This document shows, piece after piece, positions 46,477 to 59,283 of a DNA stretch of 64,000 bases (position 1 is its first letter; each line of letters starts with the position of its first letter). This DNA comes from Pectinophora gossypiella. Lineage: Eukaryota > Arthropoda > Insecta > Lepidoptera > Gelechiidae. The notes under the pieces are model-generated. The model saw only the letters and a program-made list of their open reading frames with translations. It was not told the origin of the DNA and ran no database searches. Location of the stretch: positions 8,308,001 through 8,372,000 of the forward strand of contig NC_065407.1 in NCBI RefSeq assembly GCF_024362695.1. The letters are read 5' to 3'. The position numbers and the translations under genes were made by a program.

Positions 46477-49439
46477 AAGTAACCTAAATACAAAAATGTT
46501 TTTTCACACGTTCCTCAAATAAGCAAATCAGTAAATATAGTTATGTGATGTTCTTATTGTATTATGTATAGTTACAATTCTTATTCAGATAAAAAAAAAC
46601 ATTTTGCAATTTAACTGCAATAAATGAGTAAGGCCAAATATATTTCTGAGCGGAATTTAAAGCCCTAAACGTATAAAACGTCCATCTCCATTTCAAAATA
46701 AACTTATCACGTTGCAACTAAAGCCAGAAAAGATTTTGTTTTTTGTGCGGTTTTTGCACAAAAATCTTCTTGACAAAAAATAATGCGCTCTGATCCGATT
46801 GTGCACGTTGACGAGGTAAAGTAAACATTGTATTTGGAAGGTTTAGGGGCAAATATTACAGATAAGTAAGTTTTCAAATATTCACGTGACGCTATCTATA
46901 TGTTGCCTACATTGTCAAAGAAAACTGAAATTTATTAATAGTTAACTTATCGATTATTTTTCCATCTGGGCAAACTTCACGTAGGTCAAACTTAGTCACG
47001 CAATAAACAAGAATAATACGTATATTTGAACGTAAATTCTAATATTGCAAATATGATGTGTTGATTGCAAAGCATGCATTATAAATTTATCTTCGCACAA
47101 TGCGTTATAAAATGCAACAAAAGATTGTATCTCTACGATTGGTGCGGCCAGTGTCTCGCAAGGTACAGTTATTCCTCGATCCCTCCCACGGTTTTGCACA
47201 ATTTTCTAACAAAAAAACTAAATTTTATAAGATTCCGTCTACCTGCTCGTGTGGCTTGCAGAATTTGATATCTTTTGTGAACGATTTTTTGCTTTAATTT
47301 GTGACAATTATACCGGTATATGACTTTTTACCTGCGATTTTTTGTTCTCGATGTCAGATTCCTCCGTATCTGATATTTTGCACGACCGTTTGTTTTGGTG
47401 AACATATCGCTGGAATTGGGTTTACTGTTAGTCGAAATAAAAAATGACGCGGAGTTAAATTTCTTCGAGCTGGTAGTTTTTGTCTTAAAAAAGGTCAGGA
47501 ATTTAGATACACGGTGAAAGCTTTCTTGAGTTAGCAAATCACATTTTTAGCTTGTGTTACTTTTTGTCTGGATGAGATGTGAAGTCACGTAAAGTTTTTT
47601 CTTTGACTCTATTGAGGTTTTAGAAAATACGATGGAACAAAAAAAGATTTGCTAATAAATTCAAGATTTTGATGTCGTACGTACCTTTTCCAAGTTTTAA
47701 TCGATTAGGGACGATCTATTAAATAAAATTGAATCGGAGGTTGTCCAGGTAAGCTGATGATATTGCATTTTACATATATGTAGGCTGATGTGACTAAAAA
47801 ACAGCTCTCTCTGCATGTGCCATTTAAAAAGGATGCGAACAAAAAAAGAGGTTTATAGGCAAAGAATGGCTGCCAAGACTACGGGAAGGGTTGAAAGTTG
47901 AGGTTAAAACGTATGCGATGGAGGGAAAAAAATGATAAAATGCTATAACACTGCCTCTGAGAATTGGCCAGAGAAAAAGTTTCACGAAATTGTATTTTGA
48001 AGAACAAAAGCTGTATAAAATAATAAATATTTAAAATACTATATTCATCAAAATTGTTGTCAATTAAACAAAGTCGTTGTTTCATAAATATTGCTTAACA
48101 ATGTGCATGTTGTTTGTTAATCTAGCCAATCCAAGGAGACCTGACTGAATCCCATCTCAAGGGTACAAATTGCATCGAATAATCAAAGTTTTTTCGTGTG
48201 TGGAAACAAAGCGCAACACAAGGGGTATTTTTTGCCGCTTTCACAACATGTGCAATGTTCAATCGAGTCTGACCTACTTACACACTTCCTCTCGTTAAAG
48301 GGTTAATGGAATATCCGCGTATTTCATAAGCAAAAAATCTACCGAGATTTTGTTTCTGTGCACGTGAAATCCATTGTTGCGGTTCCAGATCCGCTTTGTA
48401 TTATACTATTGGATGGTGTTACCGCCGTTTATTTTTTATATTTCATATCTTTCTTCATTATAAGTTTGAGAAGTCAACAAGGAGATCGTATATAATTACC
48501 TACATTGGTACCTACATACTTACTTACTTATGAGTCTGTTTCGCAGTATATAATTTACTACTTTAAAATGCAAATACAGCTCATGTTACATAGTTTGCAA
48601 TTATTTTGTTGTAAATGTGTTCAAGACCGTTAATTTCCTTATAATTTAATCTGAGTTGCGTCTTTGCCTACTTTATCTGCACTTTCGTGTTAGCCAGCAA
48701 CGTGAAACGTAATTAGCAATTACAGTTATTAAATGCGAGAGCAGTTGAGAGTACCATATAGATACTCGTAATGAACAAACATATTTGTTCAGAGGGACTG
48801 AATGTTTGAAAGAAAAGAAAAGATAGAGCGAAGCCTGTATTAGGTTCCTCTATATCTTAAGAGTCAAGTGAACAATATAAATAAAAGGTTTATCTTTGGT
48901 GTCATTCATCTATTCGCTAATGGCTTATTTGCGCAAATCTATGCAGCTAAGCTGTCCAACAAAATATCTAAGGGGTTACAGATTCAATATAAGAACACGC
49001 TTACCCTTGCTATAAATGCGTATTTTTAAAACCTCATTACCTCAAGAGGGTGCGCGTTTTGGCGCCTGTAGCGAGCCCCTCTCAGAAATAATAGCAGAAG
49101 AGTTGACAAACTGACAGCTAATTGAAATACGCCCATGTGCGGTGTTTTTGCCCACGATACATCGGAGGGCTAATCTCGCGACAACCCCTTACAATTTTTT
49201 ATATTTTTTAACCTCATTTTTTTGCTCATTAGAAAGGGGTTCGACTAGAATTGCCAGTAAAAATTCCGAAACTGATTTAATGCTGGGCTATTTTTGTTTT
49301 TGTTCTTTGTTGCTGCGCTTATGAGAACAATGAACTTGCATTTTTAAGCGAGTTGGGACTTTTTTTACTAATTTCAAGTTTCATCGTACATGCTTATAAC
49401 TTTGCTTAAAAAGTATGATGTATTTACTCACTTTCTTTC
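46477..49439. other. Gene-poor tract, no gene recognised
   Basis: AT-rich. Short ORFs on both strands overlap and resemble nothing I know. Bases 48180-48330 and 49040-49150 are somewhat less AT-rich. Confidence 0.35.
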
Positions 49440-49700
49440 TTTAGAGTGGATGAAGGATAATCGGATTACGAAAGCAGTACATAAAGCAAAGGTTGGTGAT
49501 ACCTAGAAGGACGTACATTGGCCAAATTGGAGATGACTTTAGAAAAGGTTCCGTACGATATACTCTCAACCGGCCTGCGTGTATGAAACAATTGATGAAT
49601 ATGGAGGAAGCAAGAGAAGTATGTCAGGATCGAAGCAAATGGAAGTCTCTACTTACCCCGGTGGGAAATAGGCCTGAGTTTATGTATGTATTACCTATGT
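49440..49700 (+). pseudogene. LINE 3'-end fragment
   Basis: Reads PRRTYIGQIGDDFRKGSVR, ACMKQLMNMEEAREVCQDR and SKWKSL before a tail TACCCCGGTGGGAAATAGGC with GAGTTTATGTATGTATTACC. The Glu-Ala-x-x-Val-Cys-x-Asp-Arg-x-x-Trp-Lys end and this tail are typical of a lepidopteran LINE. In-frame stops lie upstream of 49493 and the tail runs past the coding end, so the copy is dead. A shorter tail copy lies at 26858-26905. Confidence 0.65.
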
Positions 49701-50925
49701 GCTTTCTTAAAGTGATGATTATGTATCGCTGAAATTAGCATTCGCACCTTTGTATGGGCACGAGGTGCTTATTGTATAACACGAGGAAGTAACTAAGTAA
49801 TTTAATTCAAAAGTGATTCTATTTGCATCCACTTTTAATAATTTTCACCTGGCTGATAATTAACTGCTTTGGCGTGCAGTAAGTCACTCTGTAACCTCCT
49901 CCTGGGATCAGTGTGAAAGCAAACATGTGTTTTGAACGTTTAAACTGAGATATTTTACACGGAAGGGTTGCACACCGTGCATCCCTTCGCTAAACATAGG
50001 TAAATGTACCCCCTCGAGTAATTCTCAGTCTCATTGGACGTAATCCCACTTTAACTACCTTTCTTAATAGAATACACCCCTTGCAGCTTTTGTTTTTGTG
50101 TATCCGGCGCGGAATTGACATCTTTGACGTTTTGACACCATTGTTTCCTACAGAGCCGAAAACTACGTACAAACTTTGCAAGCGCGTCATAGTACCAGGG
50201 CCACATGAAGCCGAGGAGATGACTAACTGTTTTATCAATTGACGTCATTTATATGGTCACTGACTTTAAATATTCAATCCAATAGTAATATTACAAGTAT
50301 ATTATCTACATTGTAAGGACCAATCAGTGATAAATATACGTATATAAGAGCAAAAAAACGGCGCTTTAAATGGTAGTATATAAGAGTATATAAGATAACG
50401 TTCACAGCGCGCAAATTTATTCGCGAACGCGACGAAGCGCGCACGGTCTAGGCCGCGCTGATTGGCCGGCGAGGGAGGGCGATCCTCCTTCCTCTCGCGT
50501 GATGCGATTCGCGAACCACTACACGCGCAACTCCATGACGAATCGCAAGTCCTGCGTCAATACGTACACACCGCTACATACAAACGCTATAATATGTCTC
50601 TTCCTCTGTGTATGCCAGCCGCTGTTTCCGAGTAGATAAATTATAATACCTACCGAAACAACTGTACATACCAGGCGAGTATGAGTTTTGTTTGAGGAAG
50701 TATTTATAGCACGCGATTTTACATATTAGCGGTAGAGCAGATTGTTTCGTGTTTATTTTGACTATATACAGTTTTTTCACCGTTATCTAAGATGTAATAA
50801 TTTTATTTCATGTATAAGTAGGTACATTAAATTACAAAATGTGCATAAATTATAGCGGTATATTCACACGAATAGTATCAGAACCTGTCTTTGCACAATC
50901 GTACAACAGCTGCATAGTGCATCGA
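49701..50925. other. Intergenic, candidate promoter-like patch
   Basis: Three TATATAAG words at about 50341, 50377 and 50388 precede a G+C-rich stretch (about 50405-50530, with AACGCGACGAAGCGCGCACG). The arrangement resembles a promoter but no coding exon follows. Confidence 0.35.
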
Positions 50926-53556
50926 GATCAGAGGTCATCGCGGACCCAACTTGCAGTGGCCATTCAAACCAGGAGTACACTCCATTGTTAGACGATCGAT
51001 CTTTATTTAAACGGTAATTTTGTAGATGCTATCTAACGTCCATCAATGTAAGATTTGAATACAAAAATAATATTAAATAAGTACTTGTTTTAATAACGTA
51101 ATTTAAAAGAAAGTTGAATAAGGGCGTAACTTTAAAAGCTATAAAATTCGCACGATGAAAATAGACATCAACACCAATCATTAATCACAGATATTTACCG
51201 TAAATTGCTGCGTAACGGTTCGTAGTATTACTGTGAGAAAAAAACTTCGGAGCGGTCAGTGCAAAACTGCCCACTGGGCTAATGATCACCTGGACAAAAC
51301 GCTGGACAATACAACTCCGACACAAAAGCGGCAAAACAACGGAGAACAATGGTGGAGTTTTTGCACAATGCCAACCATATTAATTACCCTTCTCAAGACC
51401 ATTCACAAAGGAAAGGGTTTAATAAGCTTAGAGTAAATAAAAGAGCCGTAAACATGGACTGACCGCTGTCCGGCGAAAGGAAACCACGCCGCTGTAAAAT
51501 GCGATGTGACGTTTAAAATTATACGAAAGCATTTTTATATGGAGCCCTGTAAAAAATAGATTCAGCAAATGCTATTGCATTAAAGGGAAAGACGCCTTTT
51601 CAATTTCATTATTTATCTACTGTGATAATGCGTAGCCGCGAAATGCTTAGGAGGACATGTAGCAAGACACCTATTTAAATATCTTCAAATCTATCTAACT
51701 GCTAAAAATGCTATTTTTAACGAAATAAACGTACGTAAGTTTAGTTGACCATGACGATACAATGGTACTGTTAATAAAAATAACAGTCAGTATTTGAATA
51801 ATACTTACGTTTTCAATACTCAATATCAAGGCTACGGTGTGAACTTGCTAATCCCTAGATTGGCGATGCGACGAGGGACACACTGGTCAAGCGTGGGTCA
51901 GAGGTGACGAACGGACGCACAACCCGGTTTCTCATACATCTACTTTATTATTAAACTCTCCCTTTTCAGTTAGAATTTTTATTCGCGTCCTTGTACAAAT
52001 TGTGTTCTACCTCAGACTCATATGACGCCACAAAAAATAACACAATTTAAAAGCGAAAATTAGTAGACAGAATTCCTGTTAGTGGAATACGCACAGATAA
52101 AGCATAACTTTCTTTAAAAATTCGCTTTGTGTTTGCGGTAATGGATTTTGCGATAAAGCCATTTTTTTGTTGTAAAAATAAGTACTTTGTTAATTTCTAA
52201 AGAACATTTGTTAAAAAAGTATGCAGTTTCTTAAAACGTTAACGATTGTGCAAAATGCAAAAAAAATCCTTTGTTAATTTTGGTGTATACAAACAGGTGT
52301 GGGGCAAGAGCGGGGTTGTTTCGCAAAATATTCGCTAGCCGTTGGTCACCTCTGACCGCTGACCTCATGGGACTAGCAACTTGCACTTAGACCTTGAAGT
52401 GCCATTAAACTACATTTTTTGAATCGCCAAGTTCGCAATTTTGTGGGTTTTTTTACAAATAGAACTACATAGAAAAGGTTCATTCGTTAAGTAAGTAGGT
52501 AGGTACTTACTATGTATGGTACTTATGTAGGTATGTTGATATGTGATTTTTTAACAACAAATACCTACGAATAAATAATTATTGTTTATTTTTCGCAAAC
52601 TAGACTGAGAACTAGCTCCAAGCGAATCTAATAAAGTTAATTTGTACATACTTTTTTACGGTACGTACGGTATGTACCTTTATTAATACAAAACCTAGTT
52701 TTAAGTATCTTAGAATTACTAAACAAATAGCTAAAAATTTAACAAAAAATTGTTCAACTAAATGAAACCATTAAAAACCTGTCTAATTAAATAACTGGTC
52801 AACTAGTGATTCGCAACCCCTGCCGGCCGTTGGTCACCCCTGACCGTCTGACCTTAGACCTCATGGGACCGACAGCTTGTACCAGCCACCAGCTTGGCAA
52901 CTTGCCAACTTGTTGCGACATTGAACTTTGTTGAATTCGCAAGTGAAAGTCTACGAACAAAAAAATAAATAAAAAAATGGGTACGTACTTATATATTTCC
53001 TTTGGGACTGTAGGATTCAGAACTTCGTGTTTTGAAGGGGGATTGAAGAAAACTAATAAAGCTTTTTTTTAATATAGCAATTAACCTAAGACTAGGTCTG
53101 CCCCAATCTCTAAAAACTTCAGGACAGAAGGGGATGGAAAAGTAAGGGGAGGCGTTAGCTTAACCATGAGACACAACAGGCTAGAAAAAAAACCTTACAC
53201 AAAAAATCGGTATTAAATCGGTATCGAGTTACCGCGTCCTTCCATTGTTTATGATATTATTGTAAAACTTTTGAAAGAACACGATAAAAGTTTTATACTT
53301 TATATCCAAAATCCACATTCGCTATACCCATATAATTTAATTTTATAATTATTTACTTATGCTAATCCAACAGCTTCTAAACGTTCGATCAGCTATTATG
53401 AAGATGGTGTACAACAAAAGCTCTTTTATTATTGAAATCACCAACGTACATCGATGATGCTTGGCCAGTGGCCATCCAAACAGGGTTGCAAAAGGGTGCA
53501 TGCAGTCTTAGTACGGCAAGGGTGCAGCGGTCATTCGCCGTTAGTCACCTCTGACC
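50926..53556. repeat. Recurring GGTCA/TGACC half-site motif
   Basis: Related motifs occur at 50926-50938 (ATCAGAGGTCAT), 51896-51908 (GGTCAGAGGTGAC), 52344-52366 (GGTCACCTCTGACC then GCTGACCTCA), 52832-52864 (GGTCACCCCTGACC, TCTGACCTTAGACCTCA) and 53543-53556 (AGTCACCTCTGACC). Copies 3-5 share upstream bases (GCCGTTGG or GCCGTTAG), and 3 and 4 share CTCATGGGAC downstream, so they look like diverged repeats. The half-site equals the nuclear-receptor core. The remaining DNA is AT-rich with no ORF of note. Confidence 0.6.
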
Positions 53557-53725
53557 CGCCAACGTAGTCGTAGAAACGAAGACGGTTCTTTGTGTTTTTT
53601 TAGAACAATCTGTAGTTCTGGACTTCGTTATTCAGATGATATATGGTTGGCGTCCTGGCGTCCTAAGTCAAATCTCACTCTGCTAAAATCGTACCACATT
53701 ATTTTGTAGCAATGTTACTACCTAG

Positions 53726-53990
53726 CCTCTGACGGTATCTGTGGTCCAATGGTTCAGCATTGGACTCACGAACTAGAGGCCCCGGCTTCGAATCCCGGTG
53801 GGGACATATCACAAAAATCACATATTGATTGTCCGAAAGTAAGATGATCCGTGCTTCGGAAGTTAAGCTGTTGGTCCCAGTTACTAATGTCATATCAGGC
53901 GCCTATGGCGGCTCAATAGTAACCCTGACACCAGGGTTGATGAGGCTGGTATTTTACCTCACAACCAATACGATAAGAAGAAGACCGAAC
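53726..53990 (+). mobile_element. tRNA-headed SINE, second tail type
   Basis: The head has TCTGTGGTCCAATGGTTCAG and box B GCTTCGAATCCC. The body has AAGTAAGATGATCCGTGC, TTCGGAAGTTAAGC and TTGGTCCCAG. The tail has GGCGGCTCAATAGTAACCC and GGGTTGATGAGGCTGG, ending in GATAAGAAGAAG. I saw no clean target duplication. Confidence 0.8.
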
Positions 53991-55649
53991 CTCAGGGTGA
54001 CATTCTTTAGGGTCGGGGGATAACAACAAGATATGCGTGATAATAACTAATCTTTAAATATGGTCATCAGAGTTTACTACACTATCAAGTTCTATTCGTT
54101 CAATATAAATAAAAACTGTTCGCGAAAATGATGGAATTGTGCAATGCATTTGTCATACTGCATACAAAGTCTTACATCCATGAATAAGCGAATGGAGTTC
54201 AGAAGTCAGGATATTTGCATGAAAACAATTTCTTTAGTTAACATTGCAATTTCTACGCGAGCTCGCGCCGCGCATACATTAACTGGTTTTGCAATATAAG
54301 AACAATGTTGGTCAACGACCGAAGAAAACCTTCTACGCAAATAAATGTAAATACTTAATCCACGTTTTATTATTAATGTAGGTATTAAAAAGAATAGGGA
54401 ACACGTTAAAAAGTAGAGCAAGGGCTTATTCAATGAAATATGGAAATACAATTCTAAAATACTAAAATAGCCTATACCTATTCTCCAATTCTATAGCTGA
54501 CATAATAGTACCTGTATGTCGCGATTTTTGTAAATTGCATACAATTCAGCAACTGGAGATTCTAACTAATTCAAATTCAAATATTTTATTTTGGAAACTA
54601 GTCCATATTACGTTAATAACAGAAAGCTTAACCTAGTATTAGTAACAGGAATGAAAGATAACTAACGCACCTACAAAAATGTTTGTTCAATGCGCACAAT
54701 CTTTCGCTTTATTTCCGAGAAATCTAAATTAGAGTGAAATTAATCAAAGTAAAAGACCTATGAATAGAATTAATTCATGTAACCTTACACTGAAGCAATT
54801 AATTCGTCCGGTGAGGCTCGTCTCGGGTGCCTGAAATAGTCCTGCTTGTCCCAGGTTCACAGCCGGGATTTTATTTCTCTTTTTATATCACTATATCACA
54901 TATTGTATACAGGAGTTACACAGAGTATTGACAGAGGCAGAGAAAATACGAAACAATATTATAACTGCGAGTAAGTATAGGTACGTTAATGTCTAATTGA
55001 ACCCCAATTATTAAAAAAAGTGAAGTTTACGTGTAAAATGAGAGCTTTTGAACAATAAATTAAATTCATATTACAATATGAAGAGGTCAAAGAATACCTA
55101 ATGCCATCGAAACGACAAGAAGAAGAAAGAATACTAAGAGAATACAAAGAGATATAAATCGAACAGCTACTAAGTAATTACTAGCTAAAGTGACTAAGTG
55201 TATACATACACTTACTACACTAGTATAAGTGTACGATACGTAGTAGTGTAAGTGTACGAGTTTATAGGAGCTATAAACCAACACCCCATAGTGTGTTTTT
55301 TAAACGGTTCACTACTCTGTACAGTACGAGAGGAAAGTAATATTTTGATAATATTTAACGTGAGGAGTAATAATAAGCTGTATCGCGCACATGTCGCGCA
55401 TGCGCTTTACCCTTAGCCTACATCGCGGCCGTCGTGGGAAGTAGGAAGCACCACTCTTTTTATTGTAACCTTTAATTAAGGAAACCCGCTGTAGTTACAG
55501 GGGCGATTGCTAAATATACTTGAACTCTTTTTTTTCATCGTACGTACTCCTGCCTTCATCCGATTTTCACCTTCCGTAAGGAAGAGATTTATTTTTTAAT
55601 GAGTCGATCAAAAGCATTATTTTTATGTTAGGTATACTTAGTTCTAAAT
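53991..55649. other. Intergenic, nothing recognised but a possible retroposon tail
   Basis: AT-rich. Bases 54566-54600 (AATTCAAATTCAAATATTTT) resemble a retroposon 3' tail. The short ORFs at 54206-54451 and 55087-55284 are low-complexity and unsupported. Confidence 0.35.
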
Positions 55650-55977
55650 CTTCTTCTTCTTATCGTGTGGGTTGTGAGGTGAATTACCAACCTCATCAAC
55701 CCTGGTGTCAGGGTTACTATTGAGCCGCCAAAGGCCCCTGACATGACTCATGTAACGACTACTTACTTACATCAGTAAGTAGTAACCGGGACCAACGGCT
55801 TAACGTGCCTTCCGAAGCACGGATCATCTTACTTTCGGACAATCAGGTGATCAGCCTGTAATGTCCTAACCAAACTAGGGATCACAAAGTGATTTTTGTG
55901 ATATGTCCCCACCGGGATTCGAACCCGGGGCCTCCGGATCGTGAGTCCAACGCTCAACCACTGGACCACAGAGGCCG
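55650..55977 (-). mobile_element. Full-length tRNA-headed SINE with 12-bp target duplication
   Basis: Read on the minus strand it has the head CTGTGGTCCAGTGGTTGAGC with box B GGTTCGAATCCC, the body GATGATCCGTGCTTCGGAAG and GTTAAGCCGTTGGTCCCGG, and the GGCGGCTCAATAGTAACCC tail ending GATAAGAAGAAGAAG. An exact repeat TTAGTTCTAAAT flanks it (55638-55649 and 55978-55989). Confidence 0.92.
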
Positions 55978-55989
55978 TTAGTTCTAAAT

Positions 55990-58900
55990 GTCAAGGTATA
56001 ATCTATGTTCGCTTTTTAAAGTATTTATTTCATAAAATAATATCCGTTTTTGGCAGAAAATTAGGTTTTTTAATAAACATTGCATTTAGCCGTGTTGCTC
56101 TAAGTACCTACGATGAGTGATTTACATAATAATTATATTTTTTCGCGCTTACGTTCATTTTTTTGGTTTTCTCGAAGAGCAAGGCAAAGGGAACTATGCC
56201 CATACAGCCAAGTCTTACGTATTTTATTTCTTGATGATTAATGAAATGATGAAAGATGATGACGATGAATGATGAAACCTAAGCCTACGCTCGGAGCAGA
56301 CTCCTACTCCGAACCCCAAACGAATTACTTAAATCAAAAGTCCGGATAAACTTTTGAGTTATGAAGCGGCTTCGACGAGTTTTGTTTACTGAATATTCCG
56401 ATATAATAACACTATCGCGAATGTTATGTGTTTTACAACTAATTCGTTAACCACAAAACACCATTTCGTATTAATTATTTAGATTATTTAATGAAGAAAG
56501 CAACCATTTTTCGTCCAGTTCACGTTCCAGCCAAAAAGCCGCGTTTTTGTTCAATCTGTTCAATCTAGAGCAAGTTGTTAAAAAATCTATACTTACCTAC
56601 TAAGGTATCTATTAAGAAAAACGCCATTTGATTTAAAAAGAAAAGAACTTTTTTATTATTATTATTAAAAGGTAAGTACTTAAAACAATATTTTCCTCAA
56701 ATATTAAAATGGCATCGACAATATATTTTTTTACGGAAATAATATAACTATTTGAATAATCGATTTTAAAATTGAGAGCGAAGAGAAGAATTTTTAACTG
56801 TAAGTATTATAAGTATCTTCTGGCCATTAATTATTACGGAAAACTGTGTAAAACGCCATTTACCTAAAGGAGAAAATGAATTTATACTTAAATAAATCAT
56901 TTAAGTATATGGCTTTGTTAACTATATTTTTTTACTTATAGGCCAATATTAAATAAAGATTTTGAAAAGAGGCCGACTCTTACTTTAAGTCTTATAATAA
57001 TTGTTTGTAAATAGATCTCATTTCATACTGGGTTGGTATCGCACATAGAACAACACGGACCTCATCGCATCATAAGTTTTTTGGCAGAATATACACTTCA
57101 TGTTTTTTAAAATTACTGATACTTACCGAAAAGATGAATTCAAGAACCACGAAAAGAACATTTCCTCTAGTGTAGGTTCTTGGGTAGTTTCAGATGTTTT
57201 TGCAGAAAATGGTAAAATCACGTGCATATTTTAGCGCTCTCTCAACGTTATCTTATCGACACCGAGGGTCCTGAAATGTGCAAAATATTTTCCCTTTTTC
57301 TTTGTTTATCACAACAGTGGTACCTATCGGATATCGGATTCAATTATTTTAAAGTACGTTTTGTGTCACTATATCGGATCGGAATCCGATTCCATAAGGT
57401 ATTTTTTTATCTATTTATTCAACAGTTTATTGTACACAGATATCGTATTCAATTAACATTTTAATTTATTATATCTTTTAACAACTGGCTCACCACCCAT
57501 CACGTTGGTCTAACAGAAAGTTCGGTGACGCGTTGGTACTCTGTTCATCTTGCGATGGATGAGTACCTCTGACTACACCAATTGAGAATACAGTAGTGAG
57601 CTTATGTTATGTTAAATTGTGTTCTATTAACAAGTGATTTTATCTTTTATTTGTATAATTTGTAATTCTAGATCGGTTGCAAGAGCAAATAGACATAAGT
57701 AGCGATTTATAATAATAATACGGAAATTAGGGCCAATTTGCATTGTATGATAACTTTATCACTGTCCTAGAAGGTAAATGGAGCACATTGGCCTAGGTTA
57801 GGGATTGAAAGTAACTTATTATTATTCTTGTGATAATCAAATGGTCTGATATTATTAATTGCGCAATAGTTGATGTAAACCCACTTATTTCTTACATACA
57901 AACATTAAATTGTAGTTAATTCATCTAAATGTTACTAATTCGTATTAATTATTTAAATGTATTTTTTTTTTAAAACGAAGACAAACAATCACTTGTTTTG
58001 TAGGAAGTCCTGTGTGTCAAAGGTATGTGGATAGGGCGTTCATTCAATATAGGTACTCGTTAAAACTATTGTAAAACATTATCTATATGGAAATATAATC
58101 ATTAATTGTACTGAACTATACCTACGTTCTGTTTAGTACCTACAATCCGTATTTCTTTTTCTTTTTATGAGCGACCTACATAATTGTATAGTTTTTCATA
58201 TTAGGTATAATGTGTAGATAGAAGATTTAAGATAGCTCTACGTCTATAAAGTATTCATTTAAGTACGTAAATTCTTTCAATAGTAAAAAGTACGTAAAGG
58301 TAATAAAAGAGTGGGACCGCAGGAAGCGGGTACGTCACGTCTCGCGGCGGCGGCGCGGCGACGACGCGCGGCGTGGCGGCGCAAGCGCAGCGACCGGGCA
58401 ACGCGCTCCGTGTTGAGGCAGGACGGACCACACCACTATGCGTGCATACAGACTGCACAACAAGATGCATTTTATTCTGAATAAATACATTGCTTTATTT
58501 CAATTTCACTTAGATCGCAGTTTGATTATGCCCGTTGCTGGAAAGTTGATAGCTGCACTCGCCACAATACGTGTAGCTTCTAAAAAAAACATAAATTAAA
58601 TACGTGGTTCTAGTAACCCATACATTCGAATTTTGCCGTGTTTCATAGCAGAATTTTATTGACTGTTTCAATTGAAACAGAAATAAAAACAAGTCACCCC
58701 TCCTCGTCGATAGAGTTATTGAACTGTTTTTGTTATTGTTGAAAGATTTATTCACCCGAGAAACAGAAATACATTTCCTTGTGCTTCTATTTGCCTTGTT
58801 ATCAAAATATATTACTTATACGTCACTATCATAATATTGAGAAACTGAATGCTTACTTTAATGTATAAAATGTAGAGTGTGTTACAACGAAATGAATGAA

Positions 58901-59283
58901 GTATTGTCTAAAATCAAAACTTCTATCAAAATCGGAAATTCTTAAAGTCCAAGTTTGTTGACGCTACCCGGATTAAGTATATAGACACTATATAATTGTG
59001 GGTACATAGGGAGTAACGGGAAGCATGCGCCTCACCTCGTCGCCGCGCCGCCGCCTGCGCCGATTGTATGCACTGCCGACACGAACGTCTCATTGAATCT
59101 TAACTATTGTGTTTTATTAAAGAGTCATTGTAATTACTAAAATTACATTAATAGATTTGGTGTTTGCAATTTTAAATCAATTGAGGTTATGTATACCCCT
59201 TTCATAATTAGAATACTATCAATAATCTTTATGTTAAAGTATAAGCTACTTTGTTATTTTACATCGCTTGCATTTTTATACCA
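55990..59283. other. Gene-poor tract with two CpG-rich islands
   Basis: AT-rich apart from about 58320-58420 (TCGCGGCGGCGGCGCGG, preceded by TACGTCACGTC, a CRE-like site) and 59020-59085 (CGTCGCCGCGCCGCCGCC). The dispersed repeat tail lies at 57500-57612. Bases 57045-57065 share ACATAGAACAACACGGACC with 28437. No ORF is convincing. Confidence 0.4.
57500..57612 (+). repeat. Dispersed repeat tail, best copy
   Basis: Contains CACGTTGGTC, TTCGGTGACGCGTTGGTAC, CATCTTGCGATGGATGAGTA, CCTCTGACTACACCAATTG and GAGCTTATGTTATGTT. It matches the COPS3 intron copy and two inverted copies. Confidence 0.55.

Noticed and set aside
49990..50248. Minus-strand ORFs of 65-82 codons
   Set aside because: They overlap each other in different frames and neither shows a recognisable domain or splice context.
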